Below are positions 9,697 to 18,331 of a DNA stretch of 48,646 bases, one piece after another; the stretch's first letter is position 1, and each line of letters opens with the position of its first letter. The notes beneath the pieces were generated by a model, which ran no database searches, had not been told where the DNA came from, and saw only the letters and a list, made by a program, of their open reading frames with translations. The stretch comes from Rhodospirillales bacterium (GTDB lineage: Bacteria; Pseudomonadota; Alphaproteobacteria; Rhodospirillales; UBA2165), in assembly GCA_022823235.1 (NCBI GenBank), contig JAJDXO010000058.1, positions 1 through 48,646 of the forward strand. Direction: 5' to 3'. The translations under genes and the position numbers were made by a program.

Positions 9697-12255
9697 TTAG
9701 AGGACGGGCGCTTCCTCATGGACGTCGAAGCACTCGATCACGTCGCCTTGCTTGATGTCCTGGTAGTTCTCGAACGACATCCCGCACTCGTAATTCTGCT
9801 GAACCTCGCGGACGTCTTCCTTGAAGCGCTTGAGGGTCGACAGGCTGCCCTCGTGGACGACCACATCGTCCCGGAGCAGGCGCACCTTGGCGCCCCGGCG
9901 GACGACGCCTTCCGAGATGTAGCAGCCGGCGACGCGGCCGACCTTGGAAACGTTGAACACCTCGCGCACCTCGGCGTTGCCGAGGAACTCCTCGCGAAGG
10001 GTCGGCGCCATCATGCCGACCAACAGCTTCTTCATGTCGTCGACGACATCGTAGATCACGGAGTAATAACGGATGTCGACGCCCGCGGCCTCGGCGGCGT
10101 CGCGCGCCTGCTTGTTGGCGCGGACATTGAAGCCGATGACGACCGTACCGGCGGATTCGGCGAGGGTGACGTCGGATTCGTTGATGCCGCCGACGCCGCC
10201 GTGCAGCACCGAGACACGCACCTCTTCCTGGGGCAGTTTGTCGAGCATGCCGACGATGGCCTCGACCGAGCCCTGGACGTCGCCCTTGATGACGATCGGC
10301 AGTTCCCTGGTTTCACCGGCCTTGATGGCATCGAACATTTCCTCGAGCGTGCCGCGCGGCGCCACCGCCGTCCGCGCCGCCCTTTCCTTGTTTTGCCGGA
10401 ACTCGGAAATCTCCCGCGCCCGGGCCTCATCCTCGACGACGACGAACTGATCGCCGGCCTGAGGCGCGGCGTTCAGGCCAACCACTTCGACGGGCTGTGA
10501 CGGTCCGGCCTCCTTGATGCCCTCGCCGCGGTCGCCGATCAGCGACCGGACCCGGCCCCATTCGGCGCCGGCAATGAATATATCGCCGACTTTGAGCGTG
10601 CCGCGCTGCACCAAAACGGTCGCCAGGGGTCCGCGGCCGGTTTCGACCCGGGATTCGACGATCGCCCCCTCGGCAGTCCGCTCGGGATTGGCCTTGAGGT
10701 CCAGAATCTCGGCCTGCAGCAGAATGGCTTCCTCGAGCTTGTCGAGATTGGTCTTCTGGACCGCCGAAACCTCGACATCGAGAACATCGCCGCCCATCGC
10801 TTCGGAAACGATCTCGTGCTCGAGCAACTGGGTGCGAACCCTGTTGGGATCGGCATCGGAGCGGTCCATCTTGTTGATGGCGACGATGATCGGCACGTCC
10901 GCCGCCTTGGCGTGGTCGATGGCCTCGACGGTTTGCGGCATGATGCCGTCATCCGCGGCGACCACCAAAACCACGATATCGGTAACCTTGGCGCCCCGGG
11001 AGCGCATGGAGGTGAAGGCCTCGTGACCCGGCGTATCGATGAAGGTGATCCTGTTGCCGCTCTCGGTGGTGATTTCGTAGGCGCCTATATGCTGGGTGAT
11101 GCCGCCGGCCTCGCGGGAGACCACGTCGGTGGCCCGGATGGCGTCCAGCAGCGACGTCTTGCCGTGATCGACGTGACCCATCACCGTCACCACCGGCGGG
11201 CGGGGCAACAGCTGACCCTCCCGGTCATCCTCGCCGCCAAGCCCGATTTCCACGTCGGAATCGGCGACCCGTTTGATCTTGTGGCCGAATTCCGCCACCA
11301 CCAGCTCGGCGGTATCCGCATCGATCACCTGATTGGCAGTGGCCATCACGCCCAGTTTCATCAGCGTCTTGACCACCTCGACGGACCGCTCGGCCATCCG
11401 GTTGGCGAGTTCCTGAACGGTGATGGTCTCCGGCACCGTCACGTCGCGAATGATTTTGGCATGCTCAGTGGGACCGGCCTCTTTTTTCTTCTGGCGCTCC
11501 CGGGCGCGCCGGACGGAGGCCAGCGACCGCGTGCGTTCGGAATCGTCCAGGGCCTCGGCGATGGTGAGCTTGCCCGCGCGCCGGCGCGGCTCGCCCCGGC
11601 GGGACGGCGACGGCGCCTTTTTCGGCGCGGCCTTGCCCCGCTTGGCGGCCGGCCGGGCCTCGCCGTCTTCCTCTGCCTCGCCATCTTTCTCGAGCGCCCG
11701 CAATTTGGCCATTCCGGCCTCCGCCGCGGCCTTGCCGCGCTCCTGGCGCTGACGCTCCTCCTCGGCTTCGGCCAGCCGGCGGGCCTCTTCTTCGGCCCGG
11801 CGCTCCTCATCCTCGGCGGCGGCGCTCTCCTCCTCGGCTTCGGGTTCCGGTTCGGGTTCCGGCTCGGGCGGTCTGTTGCGCAGCTCTTCTTCGGCCTTTT
11901 TGGCGTCCTGAAGCGCCCGGGCGCGCGCCGCCTTTTCCTCATCGGTGAGAGACCTGGACGGGGCTTTGGCCGCCTCTTCGGCATCCGGCTCACTCGGCGC
12001 CGCCTCGGCATCCTGCCGCTCTTCGGTGATGACCTCTTCCGCCGCCTCGGGACTTTCCTTCACCTCGGTCATGCCGCCCGTATCGCCGGGCCTGAACGTC
12101 CGCTTCTTGCGGACCTCGACGGTCACGACCTTGGAACGCCCATGGGAGAAGCTCTGGCGAACCTGACCGCCCTCGACGGTCTTTTTCAGCTCCAGTTTTC
12201 CCGGCCGGGAAAGGCTGAGCTTCTTCTTCGGTTTTTCTTCCTGCGTCTCGGTCAT
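9697..12255 (-). CDS. infB: Translation initiation factor IF-2
   Basis: 852 residues. IF-2 is the GTPase that places fMet-tRNA on the 30S subunit and promotes 50S joining. The N-terminus has an alphaproteobacterial IF2-associated basic segment, then a long Ala/Glu/Arg-rich charged region (about 80-260, likely extended or coiled). The G domain carries GHVDHGKTS (about 355-362), DTPGHEAF (about 408) and NKMD (about 461). Domains II, III and the fMet-tRNA binding C-terminus with [17 protein letters not shown] complete the protein. The low-complexity region accounts for the length. It is part of the rimP-nusA-ylxR-infB-rbfA-truB-rpsO-pnp cluster. Confidence 0.97.
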   Translation of the reverse strand: MTETQEEKPKKKLSLSRPGKLELKKTVEGGQVRQSFSHGRSKVVTVEVRKKRTFRPGDTGGMTEVKESPEAAEEVITEERQDAEAAPSEPDAEEAAKAPSRSLTDEEKAARARALQDAKKAEEELRNRPPEPEPEPEPEAEEESAAAEDEERRAEEEARRLAEAEEERQRQERGKAAAEAGMAKLRALEKDGEAEEDGEARPAAKRGKAAPKKAPSPSRRGEPRRRAGKLTIAEALDDSERTRSLASVRRARERQKKKEAGPTEHAKIIRDVTVPETITVQELANRMAERSVEVVKTLMKLGVMATANQVIDADTAELVVAEFGHKIKRVADSDVEIGLGGEDDREGQLLPRPPVVTVMGHVDHGKTSLLDAIRATDVVSREAGGITQHIGAYEITTESGNRITFIDTPGHEAFTSMRSRGAKVTDIVVLVVAADDGIMPQTVEAIDHAKAADVPIIVAINKMDRSDADPNRVRTQLLEHEIVSEAMGGDVLDVEVSAVQKTNLDKLEEAILLQAEILDLKANPERTAEGAIVESRVETGRGPLATVLVQRGTLKVGDIFIAGAEWGRVRSLIGDRGEGIKEAGPSQPVEVVGLNAAPQAGDQFVVVEDEARAREISEFRQNKERAARTAVAPRGTLEEMFDAIKAGETRELPIVIKGDVQGSVEAIVGMLDKLPQEEVRVSVLHGGVGGINESDVTLAESAGTVVIGFNVRANKQARDAAEAAGVDIRYYSVIYDVVDDMKKLLVGMMAPTLREEFLGNAEVREVFNVSKVGRVAGCYISEGVVRRGAKVRLLRDDVVVHEGSLSTLKRFKEDVREVQQNYECGMSFENYQDIKQGDVIECFDVHEEAPVL

Positions 12256-12284
12256 CGTATCGAATCTCGTCTGTGCGGCGCCGT

Positions 12285-12929
12285 TCAGGCGGCCGCGGTT
12301 TCAGTTCCACCTCTCGTCCCGCCTTCGGCCGACAGACCCGCCAGCCGCCGCAGTTCGTTCGCCAGCCGCGCCGCGAGCCCGCTGTCGGCGACGGCGACAT
12401 GGACCACGCGCTCCCGGCCGATGGCTTGGCCCAGTTCGGCGGATGTGAACCGGGTGCAAACCGGCACGCCGGGCGCCAAGGCGCTCATCTTGCCCCGCTC
12501 GTCGGCGGATCCGTCGGACGCCGACAAAAACAACGCCGCGCCCGTGCCCGACAGCATATCCCGGACCTGTTGGGCGCCGCCGGCGAGCTGCCCGCCGCGC
12601 CGCGCCAAACCGAGCAGGTCCAGACATTTTCGGCGAACCATCGCCTCGACCTGGTCGGCCAAACCGTCCGGAACGGTTAGTTGAGTGCGTGCCGCTCTCG
12701 AGAAGGCTTTCTTGGCGCACGCCCGGTCGATCATATCCCTCTCGGCACGCAACCACAAACCGCGGCCGGGAAGCCGTTCGTCAATATCGGGAACGAGCTC
12801 GCCGCCGGGACCGGCGACGAACCTTATGAGCCGCGATCTGGGAAGGGTCTCGCCGCTGAGCAGGCATCGCCGGCCGCCGGCCGCCTTGGACCGCCGATCC
12901 GCCTTTCTATGTTTTCCGCCTGCCGCCAT
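12285..12929 (-). CDS. YlxR (DUF448) domain fused to an L7Ae-like RNA-binding domain
   Basis: 214 residues from the ATG at 12929, preceded by AGAGGA. The frame is open further upstream into nusA, but that part is only antisense-like composition. Residues about 12-90 are a YlxR/DUF448 domain ([38 protein letters not shown]). The second half (about 105-205: [45 protein letters not shown]) resembles the ribosomal L7Ae/eL8 fold that binds kink-turn RNA. In Bacillus the two occur as separate neighbours (YlxR, YlxQ) in the same operon, so this is a natural fusion common in alphaproteobacteria. A role in RNA binding near transcription-translation coupling is inferred from position. Confidence 0.88.
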   Translation of the reverse strand: MAAGGKHRKADRRSKAAGGRRCLLSGETLPRSRLIRFVAGPGGELVPDIDERLPGRGLWLRAERDMIDRACAKKAFSRAARTQLTVPDGLADQVEAMVRRKCLDLLGLARRGGQLAGGAQQVRDMLSGTGAALFLSASDGSADERGKMSALAPGVPVCTRFTSAELGQAIGRERVVHVAVADSGLAARLANELRRLAGLSAEGGTRGGTETAAA

Positions 12930-12978
12930 TTTTCCTCTAATCTGGCCTCGCCCGCCGAATGCCTGTTCCGCCCCGGTC

Positions 12979-14640
12979 TCATTGACCGGCGCCATCCGCG
13001 GCTTCCGCCGCCGGCTCCTGACTTTCGGCGGCCTCGCCGCCCTCTTCGTCCGCACCCTCGCTCTCCGCCTCGGGCGCGTCGTCGTCGTCGTCGAACCAGT
13101 GCGCCCGCGCAGCCATGATGACCTCGTTCGCCCAGGCCATGGTGACGCCGAAGTTCTCGAGAATGCCCTGTTCCTCATCGCCCTCTATGCCGACCAACTC
13201 GTCCGCGGCCAGATCGGCGAGATCGTCCAGGGTCTTTACGCCGGCCTCACCGAGAACCACCAGCATCTCGGGCGTCAGGCCCTCGACCGCCGCCAACTCG
13301 TCCGTCACACCGGCGGCTTTCCGGCGCTCGGTCAGCTCCGCTTCCCGTTCCTCGAGATACGCGCGCGCGCGGAGGCGAAGCTCCTCGGCAACCTCGTCGT
13401 CGAATCCCTCGATGGTCGCCAGTTCCTCGATCGGAACGAACGCAACCTCCTCGATCATCGAGAAACCCTCGGTCACCAGCAGCTGAGCGATCACCTCGTC
13501 GACGTCGAGCGCGTCCAGGAACAGCTGCAGACGGACGGCGAATTCCTGGGTCCGGCGTTCGGATTCCTCGGCCTCGGTCAGGATATCGATGTCCCAGCCG
13601 GTAAGCTGGGAAGCCAACCGCACGTTCTGTCCGCGGCGGCCGATGGCGAGGCTGAGCTGATCGTCGGGAACCACCACCTCGATCCGGTTGGCCTCTTCGT
13701 CCAGAACCACCTTCGTCACCTCGGCGGGGGCCAGGGCGTTGACGATGAACGTCGCCGGATCCTGGGACCACGAGATGATGTCGATCTTCTCGCCCTGCAG
13801 TTCGGCGACCACCGCCTGCACACGGGAGCCCCGCATGCCGACGCAGGCCCCGACGGGGTCGATGCTGGAGTCGCTCGAAATCACGGCGATCTTGGCCCGG
13901 CTGCCGGGATCCCGCGCCACCGACTTGATTTCGATGATGCCGTCATAGATTTCCGGCACTTCCTGGGCGAACAGCTTGACCATGAACTGGGGATGGTTCC
14001 GGGAGAGGAAGATCTGCGGTCCCCGCAGTTCCTCGCGAACGTCGTAGATGTACGACCGCACCCGGTCGCCGTTGGAGAAGTGCTCGCGCGGAATGGATTC
14101 ATCCCGGCGGACAATGCCTTCCGCCCGGCCGCCCAGATCGACGATGATATTGCCGAATTCGACCCGCTTGACCATGCCGTTGACGATCTCGCCCACCCGG
14201 TCCTTGAACTCGGCGAACTGCCGCTTGCGTTCGGCTTCGCGGACTTTCTGGACGATGACCTGCTTGGCCGTCTGGGCCGCGATCCGTCCGAAATCGATGG
14301 GCGGCAGCGGATCGACCAGAAACTCGCCGACCTCGGCGTCGTCTTTCCGTCTTTTGGCGGCATCCACGGTGACCTGGGTGGTTTCGTTCTCGATCTCGTC
14401 CACCACCTCGACATAGCGCGCCAGCTTGATTTCGCCCGATTTGCGGTCGATCTGCGCCCGGATATCGTGCTCCTGGCCGTATTTGGACCGGCCCGCCTTC
14501 TGGATCGCCTGCTCCATGGCGTCCAGCACCTCTTCCCGGTCGATCCCCTTTTCCCGTGCGACGGTGTCCGCCACCAGCAGGAGCTCCGGATGGGTGTACA
14601 TGGTGGTGTCCGTTTCGGTTTCTATCTCGGCAGCCATCAT
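12979..14640 (-). CDS. nusA: Transcription termination/antitermination protein NusA
   Basis: 553 residues. NusA binds RNA polymerase and nascent RNA and modulates pausing, termination and antitermination. The N-terminal polymerase-binding domain (1-130) is followed by S1 (GEIVNGMVKRVEFGNIIVDLGG), two KH domains (DPVGACVGMRGSRVQAV and LSLAIGRRGQNVRLASQLTGW) and, from about 360, two acidic helix-hairpin repeats (the E. coli-type C-terminal AR domains). The end is an Ala/Glu/Asp tail of low complexity. It lies 25 bases after rimP and 49 before the YlxR gene. Confidence 0.97.
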   Translation of the reverse strand: MMAAEIETETDTTMYTHPELLLVADTVAREKGIDREEVLDAMEQAIQKAGRSKYGQEHDIRAQIDRKSGEIKLARYVEVVDEIENETTQVTVDAAKRRKDDAEVGEFLVDPLPPIDFGRIAAQTAKQVIVQKVREAERKRQFAEFKDRVGEIVNGMVKRVEFGNIIVDLGGRAEGIVRRDESIPREHFSNGDRVRSYIYDVREELRGPQIFLSRNHPQFMVKLFAQEVPEIYDGIIEIKSVARDPGSRAKIAVISSDSSIDPVGACVGMRGSRVQAVVAELQGEKIDIISWSQDPATFIVNALAPAEVTKVVLDEEANRIEVVVPDDQLSLAIGRRGQNVRLASQLTGWDIDILTEAEESERRTQEFAVRLQLFLDALDVDEVIAQLLVTEGFSMIEEVAFVPIEELATIEGFDDEVAEELRLRARAYLEEREAELTERRKAAGVTDELAAVEGLTPEMLVVLGEAGVKTLDDLADLAADELVGIEGDEEQGILENFGVTMAWANEVIMAARAHWFDDDDDAPEAESEGADEEGGEAAESQEPAAEAADGAGQ

Positions 14641-14665
14641 TTCTTACCTTGGCACGTCCTTTTGC

Positions 14666-15154
14666 CTACATGTTTGCCCGCGACGCCGCTTCGATCAGCT
14701 CATCGGTGAGCAGCAGCTTCGCGGTCCGAATGTCCTCAAAATCGAGATCGACGTCGCCAGCATCGGTTCTCAGACGAATCCGGCCGCCGTCGATGCCGGC
14801 CAATCTGCCCCTGAACCGTTTCCGTCCGTCAATTACCGTCCGGGTTTCCAGTTTCGCGTCAAATCCGGCGTATCTCTCGAAATCCCCCGGCGTGACCAGC
14901 GGCCGGTCGATACCGGGCGAACTGACCTCCAGCGAATAGGCGCCCTGGACCGGATCCTCGACGTCCAGCAATGCCGATACCTCGCGGCTGATGGCGGCGC
15001 AATCGTCGACGGTCATCGCCGCCTCGTCCTTGCGGTCGGCCATGATCTGCAAGGTGACGTTCCTGCTGCCGCCGAGCTGCACCCGCACGAGGTCGTATCC
15101 CATCGCATCCAGCGTCGGGGCAACGATCTCGGCGACACGGCCTGCTTGATCCAT
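14666..15154 (-). CDS. rimP: Ribosome maturation factor RimP
   Basis: 162 residues from the ATG at 15154. RimP binds immature 30S and assists maturation of the 3' domain. Visible features are the GYDLVRVQLGGSRNVTLQIMADR strand region, YSLEVSSPGIDRPL (the conserved LEVSSPGxDRPL signature) and the C-terminal Sm-like domain ending FEDIRTAKLLLTDELI. A GTG at 15169 would add five residues. I prefer 15154, which has GGAAG just upstream, although the spacing is short. It is the first gene of the nusA-infB cluster. The upstream DNA contains a tandem CACGAGTTGCGCC duplication and overlapping hairpins. Confidence 0.93.
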   Translation of the reverse strand: MDQAGRVAEIVAPTLDAMGYDLVRVQLGGSRNVTLQIMADRKDEAAMTVDDCAAISREVSALLDVEDPVQGAYSLEVSSPGIDRPLVTPGDFERYAGFDAKLETRTVIDGRKRFRGRLAGIDGGRIRLRTDAGDVDLDFEDIRTAKLLLTDELIEAASRANM

Positions 15155-15234
15155 CGTCTTCCAATCCACGAGTTGCGCCCCACGAGTTGCGCCGTGAGGC
15201 GGCCGCGATCCACGGGGGCGGAACCCATCGGCCC

Positions 15235-15263
15235 AAAACCAAAAAAGTGGGCCGATGGCCCAC
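15235..15263 (-). terminator. Intrinsic terminator in front of rimP
   Basis: On the minus strand the perfect hairpin GTGGGCC-ATC-GGCCCAC (15263-15247) is followed at once by TTTTTTGGTTTT (15246-15235), a textbook rho-independent terminator. It lies about 300 bases beyond trmB and 80 bases before rimP. The downstream arm can instead pair with a later segment (CCATCGGCCCA 15225-15235 with TGGGCCGATGG 15248-15258, perfect 11 pairs), so two structures are mutually exclusive. Confidence 0.75.
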
Positions 15264-15384
15264 TCTTAGAATTTACCCTGCATCGCAGAGCAACCAAGAA
15301 TGTGGCGTATAAATGTCTCAAAACCCCATCGGATTCAAGCCCTTTCCGATCACGGCCGCCAGCCGTCATCACCATACCAAATCC

Positions 15385-15542
15385 GTCATGCCCCGACTTG
15401 TTCGGGGTATCCAGGATATTCACCACAGAGACGCAGAGATTGAGAGGAGAGGTTTCGATCCCTGTGTTCCTCACTGTCTCACTGTCTCCGTGGTTCAAGA
15501 ATTGAAAATCTGGATACCCCGGACTTGCGCCGGGGTATGACG
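15385..15542. repeat. Paired palindromic repeat with conserved spacer
   Basis: Two copies of the GTCATGCCCCG..CGGGGTATCCA palindrome face each other (15385-15413 and, inverted, 15511-15542). Between them is a spacer of the form ATTCACCACAGAGACGCAGAG..GAGAGGTTTC..CACTGTCTC, seen again near 24988-25050 and inverted near 42282-42350. The rimP-trmB gap of 406 bases otherwise holds only the terminator hairpins; no gene or tRNA is visible. Confidence 0.8.
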
Positions 15543-15560
15543 AATTGGCGGTGCGCCGGG

Positions 15561-16307
15561 TCAGTTGCGCCGGAAACCGAGATAGACACACCGGCGTCCC
15601 TCTGCCAGCGCCTTGCGTTCGTATCTCGTCTCGACGGCGTCGGCCGGGCGGTTGCGCCAATCGGCCGGGCCGGCGGCCGGCCAGCTGAAGTCCGGGCAGC
15701 GGCGCATGTGCTCCAGCGTCCAGGAAATATAGCTCATATCGTCGGATGCGAACCGGAGTTCGGCGCCCGGCCGCAGAATCCGGGCCAGGGCGTCCAGCGT
15801 CCTCGGCGTAATGATCCGCCGTTTGTTGTGACGTTTCTTGGGCCAGGGATCGGAGAACAGTATGAACGCCCGGTCGATGACGCCTTCGGGCAGGCGCGGC
15901 AGCAACAACCGCGCATCGTCGTCGAACAGCCGGATATTGGCGATGTCGTCGGCCTCCATCCTCGCCAACAGGGCGGCGACGCCGTTGATGAAGGGCTCGC
16001 ATCCGAGGAAACCGATGTCCGGGCGGGCGAGCGCCTGGGCCGCCAGGTGCTCGCCGGCGCCGAACCCGATCTCGAGCCAGTAGCCCTGCATGGGCCCGGC
16101 GAAAAGCGATCCCAGATCGGAAACCGGCGTATCGGCGGCGGGGTCGCACACCCGGAGCGCCGGCAGCCGGCTCTCGATCAGGGCGCGGCGGCCTTCGCGA
16201 AGACGATGACCGGATCGCCGGCCATGGAATCGAAACTCCCTCGGCGAACCGGTCAGCCGCCGTTCAGCGCCGTCTTCAGATCGTCCACCAGATCGGTCTT
16301 TTCCCAT
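15561..16307 (-). CDS. trmB: tRNA (guanine-N7-)-methyltransferase TrmB
   Basis: 248 residues. TrmB uses SAM to methylate G46 in the variable loop of tRNAs. Family features are [18 protein letters not shown] near the N-terminus, the SAM-binding [15 protein letters not shown], and the [14 protein letters not shown] signature (about residues 150-165) with the catalytic Asp. The ATG at 16307 lies 55 bases inside metK. No later start codon keeps the conserved N-terminal REFRFHGRR segment, so a long overlap is likely real. It directly follows metK, which makes its methyl donor. Confidence 0.92.
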   Translation of the reverse strand: MGKDRSGGRSEDGAERRLTGSPREFRFHGRRSGHRLREGRRALIESRLPALRVCDPAADTPVSDLGSLFAGPMQGYWLEIGFGAGEHLAAQALARPDIGFLGCEPFINGVAALLARMEADDIANIRLFDDDARLLLPRLPEGVIDRAFILFSDPWPKKRHNKRRIITPRTLDALARILRPGAELRFASDDMSYISWTLEHMRRCPDFSWPAAGPADWRNRPADAVETRYERKALAEGRRCVYLGFRRN

Positions 16308-17428
16308 GAGAACCCGCCGTCGGCATCGGGGTGGCGGCCGAAATGACCGTAGGCCGCCGTCCGCGCGTAGATCGGCTTGCTGAGCCCAAGGTGTTCGCGA
16401 ATTCCCCGGGGGCTCAAATCCATGACGTCCTGCAACGCCCGGGAGAGCTTCGCCTCGTCGGCTTCGCCGGTGCCCGCCGTGTCGACATAGACCGACAGCG
16501 GCTTGGAGACGCCGATGGCATAGGCCAGCTGGATGGTGCAGCGCTCCGCCAACTCCGCGGCAACCACGTTCTTCGCCAGATACCGCGCCGCATACGCCGC
16601 CGAGCGGTCGACCTTGGTCGGATCCTTGCCCGAGAAGGCGCCGCCGCCATGCGGGGCCGCGCCGCCGTAGGTGTCGACGATGATTTTCCGGCCCGTCAGT
16701 CCCGCATCCCCATCGGGCCCGCCGATGACGAACCGGCCCGTCGGGTTGACGTAAAAGCCGTCTTCATCGCACATCCAGCCGTCGGGCAGCACGTTGACGA
16801 CGTGGGGCCGGACGATTTCGCGGACCGCTTCCTGATCGAGATCTTCGGCGTGCTGCGTCGAAACCACGACCGAGGTCGCCGTCACCGGCTTGCCGTCTTC
16901 GTAGCGCAGCGTCACCTGGCTCTTGGAATCGGGACCCAGGCCGGGCTCGGCGCCGGAATGGCGGGCCTCGGCCAGGGATTTGAGAATCTCGTGGGAGAAA
17001 TGAATCGGCGCCGGCATCAGCGCCTCGGTCTCGCGGCACGCATAGCCGAACATGATGCCCTGGTCGCCGGCGCCTTCATCCTTGTTTCCCGAGGCATCGA
17101 CGCCTTGCGCGATATCCGTCGACTGGTTGTGCACATAGACCGAAACGTCGGCGTTCTTCCAGTGAAACCCGTCCTGCTCGTAGCCGATATCCTTCACCGC
17201 ATTTCGCGCCACCTCTTCCAGCCGCGCATGGGTGATCGATTGCGGCCCACGGACCTCGCCGGCGAGAACGATTCGGTTGGTGGTGCAGAGGGTTTCGACC
17301 GCGACCCGCGAATGGGGGTCGCCGGTGAGGTAGGTGTCGACGACGGCATCCGAAACTCGATCGCATACCTTGTCCGGATGTCCCTCGGACACGGACTCAC
17401 TGGTGAATAGATAGGAATTGGATGCCAC
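16253..17428 (-). CDS. metK: S-adenosylmethionine synthase
   Basis: 391 residues from the GTG at 17428. MetK makes SAM from methionine and ATP. The protein starts [20 protein letters not shown] with the substrate-binding SEGHPDK motif, and carries [12 protein letters not shown] (about 122) and the P-loop-like [16 protein letters not shown] (about 266). I prefer this GTG to the upstream TTG (17449) because GGAGG lies seven bases before it and the resulting N-terminus is canonical. A leader of about 200 bases rich in palindromes separates it from the HTH gene and terminator upstream; no known riboswitch was recognised there. Confidence 0.95.
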   Translation of the reverse strand: MASNSYLFTSESVSEGHPDKVCDRVSDAVVDTYLTGDPHSRVAVETLCTTNRIVLAGEVRGPQSITHARLEEVARNAVKDIGYEQDGFHWKNADVSVYVHNQSTDIAQGVDASGNKDEGAGDQGIMFGYACRETEALMPAPIHFSHEILKSLAEARHSGAEPGLGPDSKSQVTLRYEDGKPVTATSVVVSTQHAEDLDQEAVREIVRPHVVNVLPDGWMCDEDGFYVNPTGRFVIGGPDGDAGLTGRKIIVDTYGGAAPHGGGAFSGKDPTKVDRSAAYAARYLAKNVVAAELAERCTIQLAYAIGVSKPLSVYVDTAGTGEADEAKLSRALQDVMDLSPRGIREHLGLSKPIYARTAAYGHFGRHPDADGGFSWEKTDLVDDLKTALNGG

Positions 17429-17460
17429 GGATCGACCTCCGAATGTCAAACTTCATGCGG

Positions 17461-17533
17461 TTCCAAATGGAAACGTCCGCCCCGACGCGGCGTCGGTCCT
17501 GACTGGCCGGACCCGGCTGGAATCGGGCCCGAT
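17461..17533 (-). promoter_or_regulatory. Palindrome-dense leader of metK
   Basis: Within 75 bases of the metK leader are ATCGGGCCCGAT (17522-17533), CCGGACCCGG (17507-17516), CCGACG-CGG-CGTCGG (17482-17496) and TTCC-AAAT-GGAA (17461-17472). A TTGACG (17585-17580) lies upstream but has only a weak -10 match. The leader could fold into serial hairpins or serve as operators. I could not match it to a SAM riboswitch class by eye. Confidence 0.35.
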
Positions 17534-17626
17534 AGGACGCCTCACCTGTGGGCGGTTTTGTTGCAAGCTTTATTTGCCGCGTCAAGGGCCAGGCAAATCA
17601 TGGCAAGTCATGGCGGGAGAAGGGAA

Positions 17627-17660
17627 GGGCGATGGCCCATCTCCCGATGGGCCATCGCCC
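17627..17660 (-). terminator. Strong hairpin terminator after the HTH gene
   Basis: A perfect 15-base-pair stem, GGGCGATGGCCCATC (17627-17641) against GATGGGCCATCGCCC (17646-17660), with a 4-base loop, lies 11 bases past the HTH stop. The following minus-strand sequence is pyrimidine-rich (TTCCCTTCTCCC) rather than a pure T tract. It isolates metK from upstream transcription. Confidence 0.75.
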
Positions 17661-17670
17661 ATGGCGGTTC

Positions 17671-18156
17671 CTAACTCATCCTGGCCAGGGATTTGACCAG
17701 TTCGAATACCCGCTTACGAACGGCGGGGCTCGGCACCTTGTAGTAGGCCCGGACCAGTTCCAGCGTTTCCCGGCGGGTCAGCGGATCCTTCTCCGCCGGC
17801 GGCTGAACTTGGCCGCTCCTGGCGCCCGCCGCCTCGCTTTGGCGGTCCTGAACGTCGCCCGGCATCTCTTCGAAGAAATACGCCACCGGCACATCCAGGA
17901 CTTTGGAGAGATCGTACAGCCGGCTCGAACCGATCCGGTTCGCGCCGCGTTCGTATTTTTGAATCTGCTGGAAGGTCAATCCGACCGCCTCGCCGAGCTT
18001 CTCCTGGCTCAGTCCGAGCAGCGTGCGGCGGAGCCGCACCCGGCCGCCGACATGGATATCCACCGGATCGGCCACCCCCGGCACCCGCCGCCGCGTGATA
18101 CGGCGGACAGGCGCGCCCTGCAGCCTGGGCGATCTAGCACGTGGTTTTCTAGGCAT
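17671..18156 (-). CDS. Cro/CI-type helix-turn-helix transcriptional regulator
   Basis: 161 residues from the ATG at 18156; the longer open frame to 18258 lacks a ribosome-binding site and a family-like start. A basic N-terminal arm (MPRKPRARSPRLQG) precedes an XRE-family HTH (about 40-95: VGGRVRLRRTLLGLSQEKLGEAVGLTFQQIQKYERGANRIGSS, written here in parts as VRLRRTLLGLSQEKL and FQQIQKYERGANRI). The C-terminal 65 residues include a short domain with LTRRETLELVRAYYKV. Regulators of this type sit next to lnt and metK in many alphaproteobacteria. Its targets are not known from sequence; the palindromes in its own leader and in the metK leader are candidate sites. Confidence 0.85.
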   Translation of the reverse strand: MPRKPRARSPRLQGAPVRRITRRRVPGVADPVDIHVGGRVRLRRTLLGLSQEKLGEAVGLTFQQIQKYERGANRIGSSRLYDLSKVLDVPVAYFFEEMPGDVQDRQSEAAGARSGQVQPPAEKDPLTRRETLELVRAYYKVPSPAVRKRVFELVKSLARMS

Positions 18157-18225
18157 CGTCTGTTTTACCCGCGTTAGTGACTTGAGGAGCGTTTGGACGT
18201 TGCCCGCTTCCCTTCGTTCCCCCCG

Positions 18226-18262
18226 CGGATTGCCGGACCAGTCCCTCGGAAACGGCAATCCG
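18226..18262 (-). promoter_or_regulatory. Inverted repeat in the HTH gene leader
   Basis: A perfect 10-base inverted repeat CGGATTGCCG (18226-18235) / CGGCAATCCG (18253-18262) with a 17-base spacer lies 70-106 bases upstream of the HTH start. A TATAGT sequence is at about 18302-18307. The repeat could be an autoregulatory operator or a leader hairpin. Confidence 0.4.
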
Positions 18263-18331
18263 TCACGGCTCCTTAGGTTCGCGAGCTTTCGTTATGCTTT
18301 CATACTATAGCAATAAATGAGCTTTCGGATG

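Noticed and set aside
14649-14667. TGGCACGTCCTTTTGC between nusA and rimP as a sigma-54 promoter
   Set aside because: The spacing between GG and GC is 11 rather than the required 10 bases, and on the plus strand it faces no gene.
17429-17626. A known SAM riboswitch before metK
   Set aside because: Conserved core sequences of the SAM classes I know were not found by eye. Kept only as an unexplained leader; a covariance search would decide.
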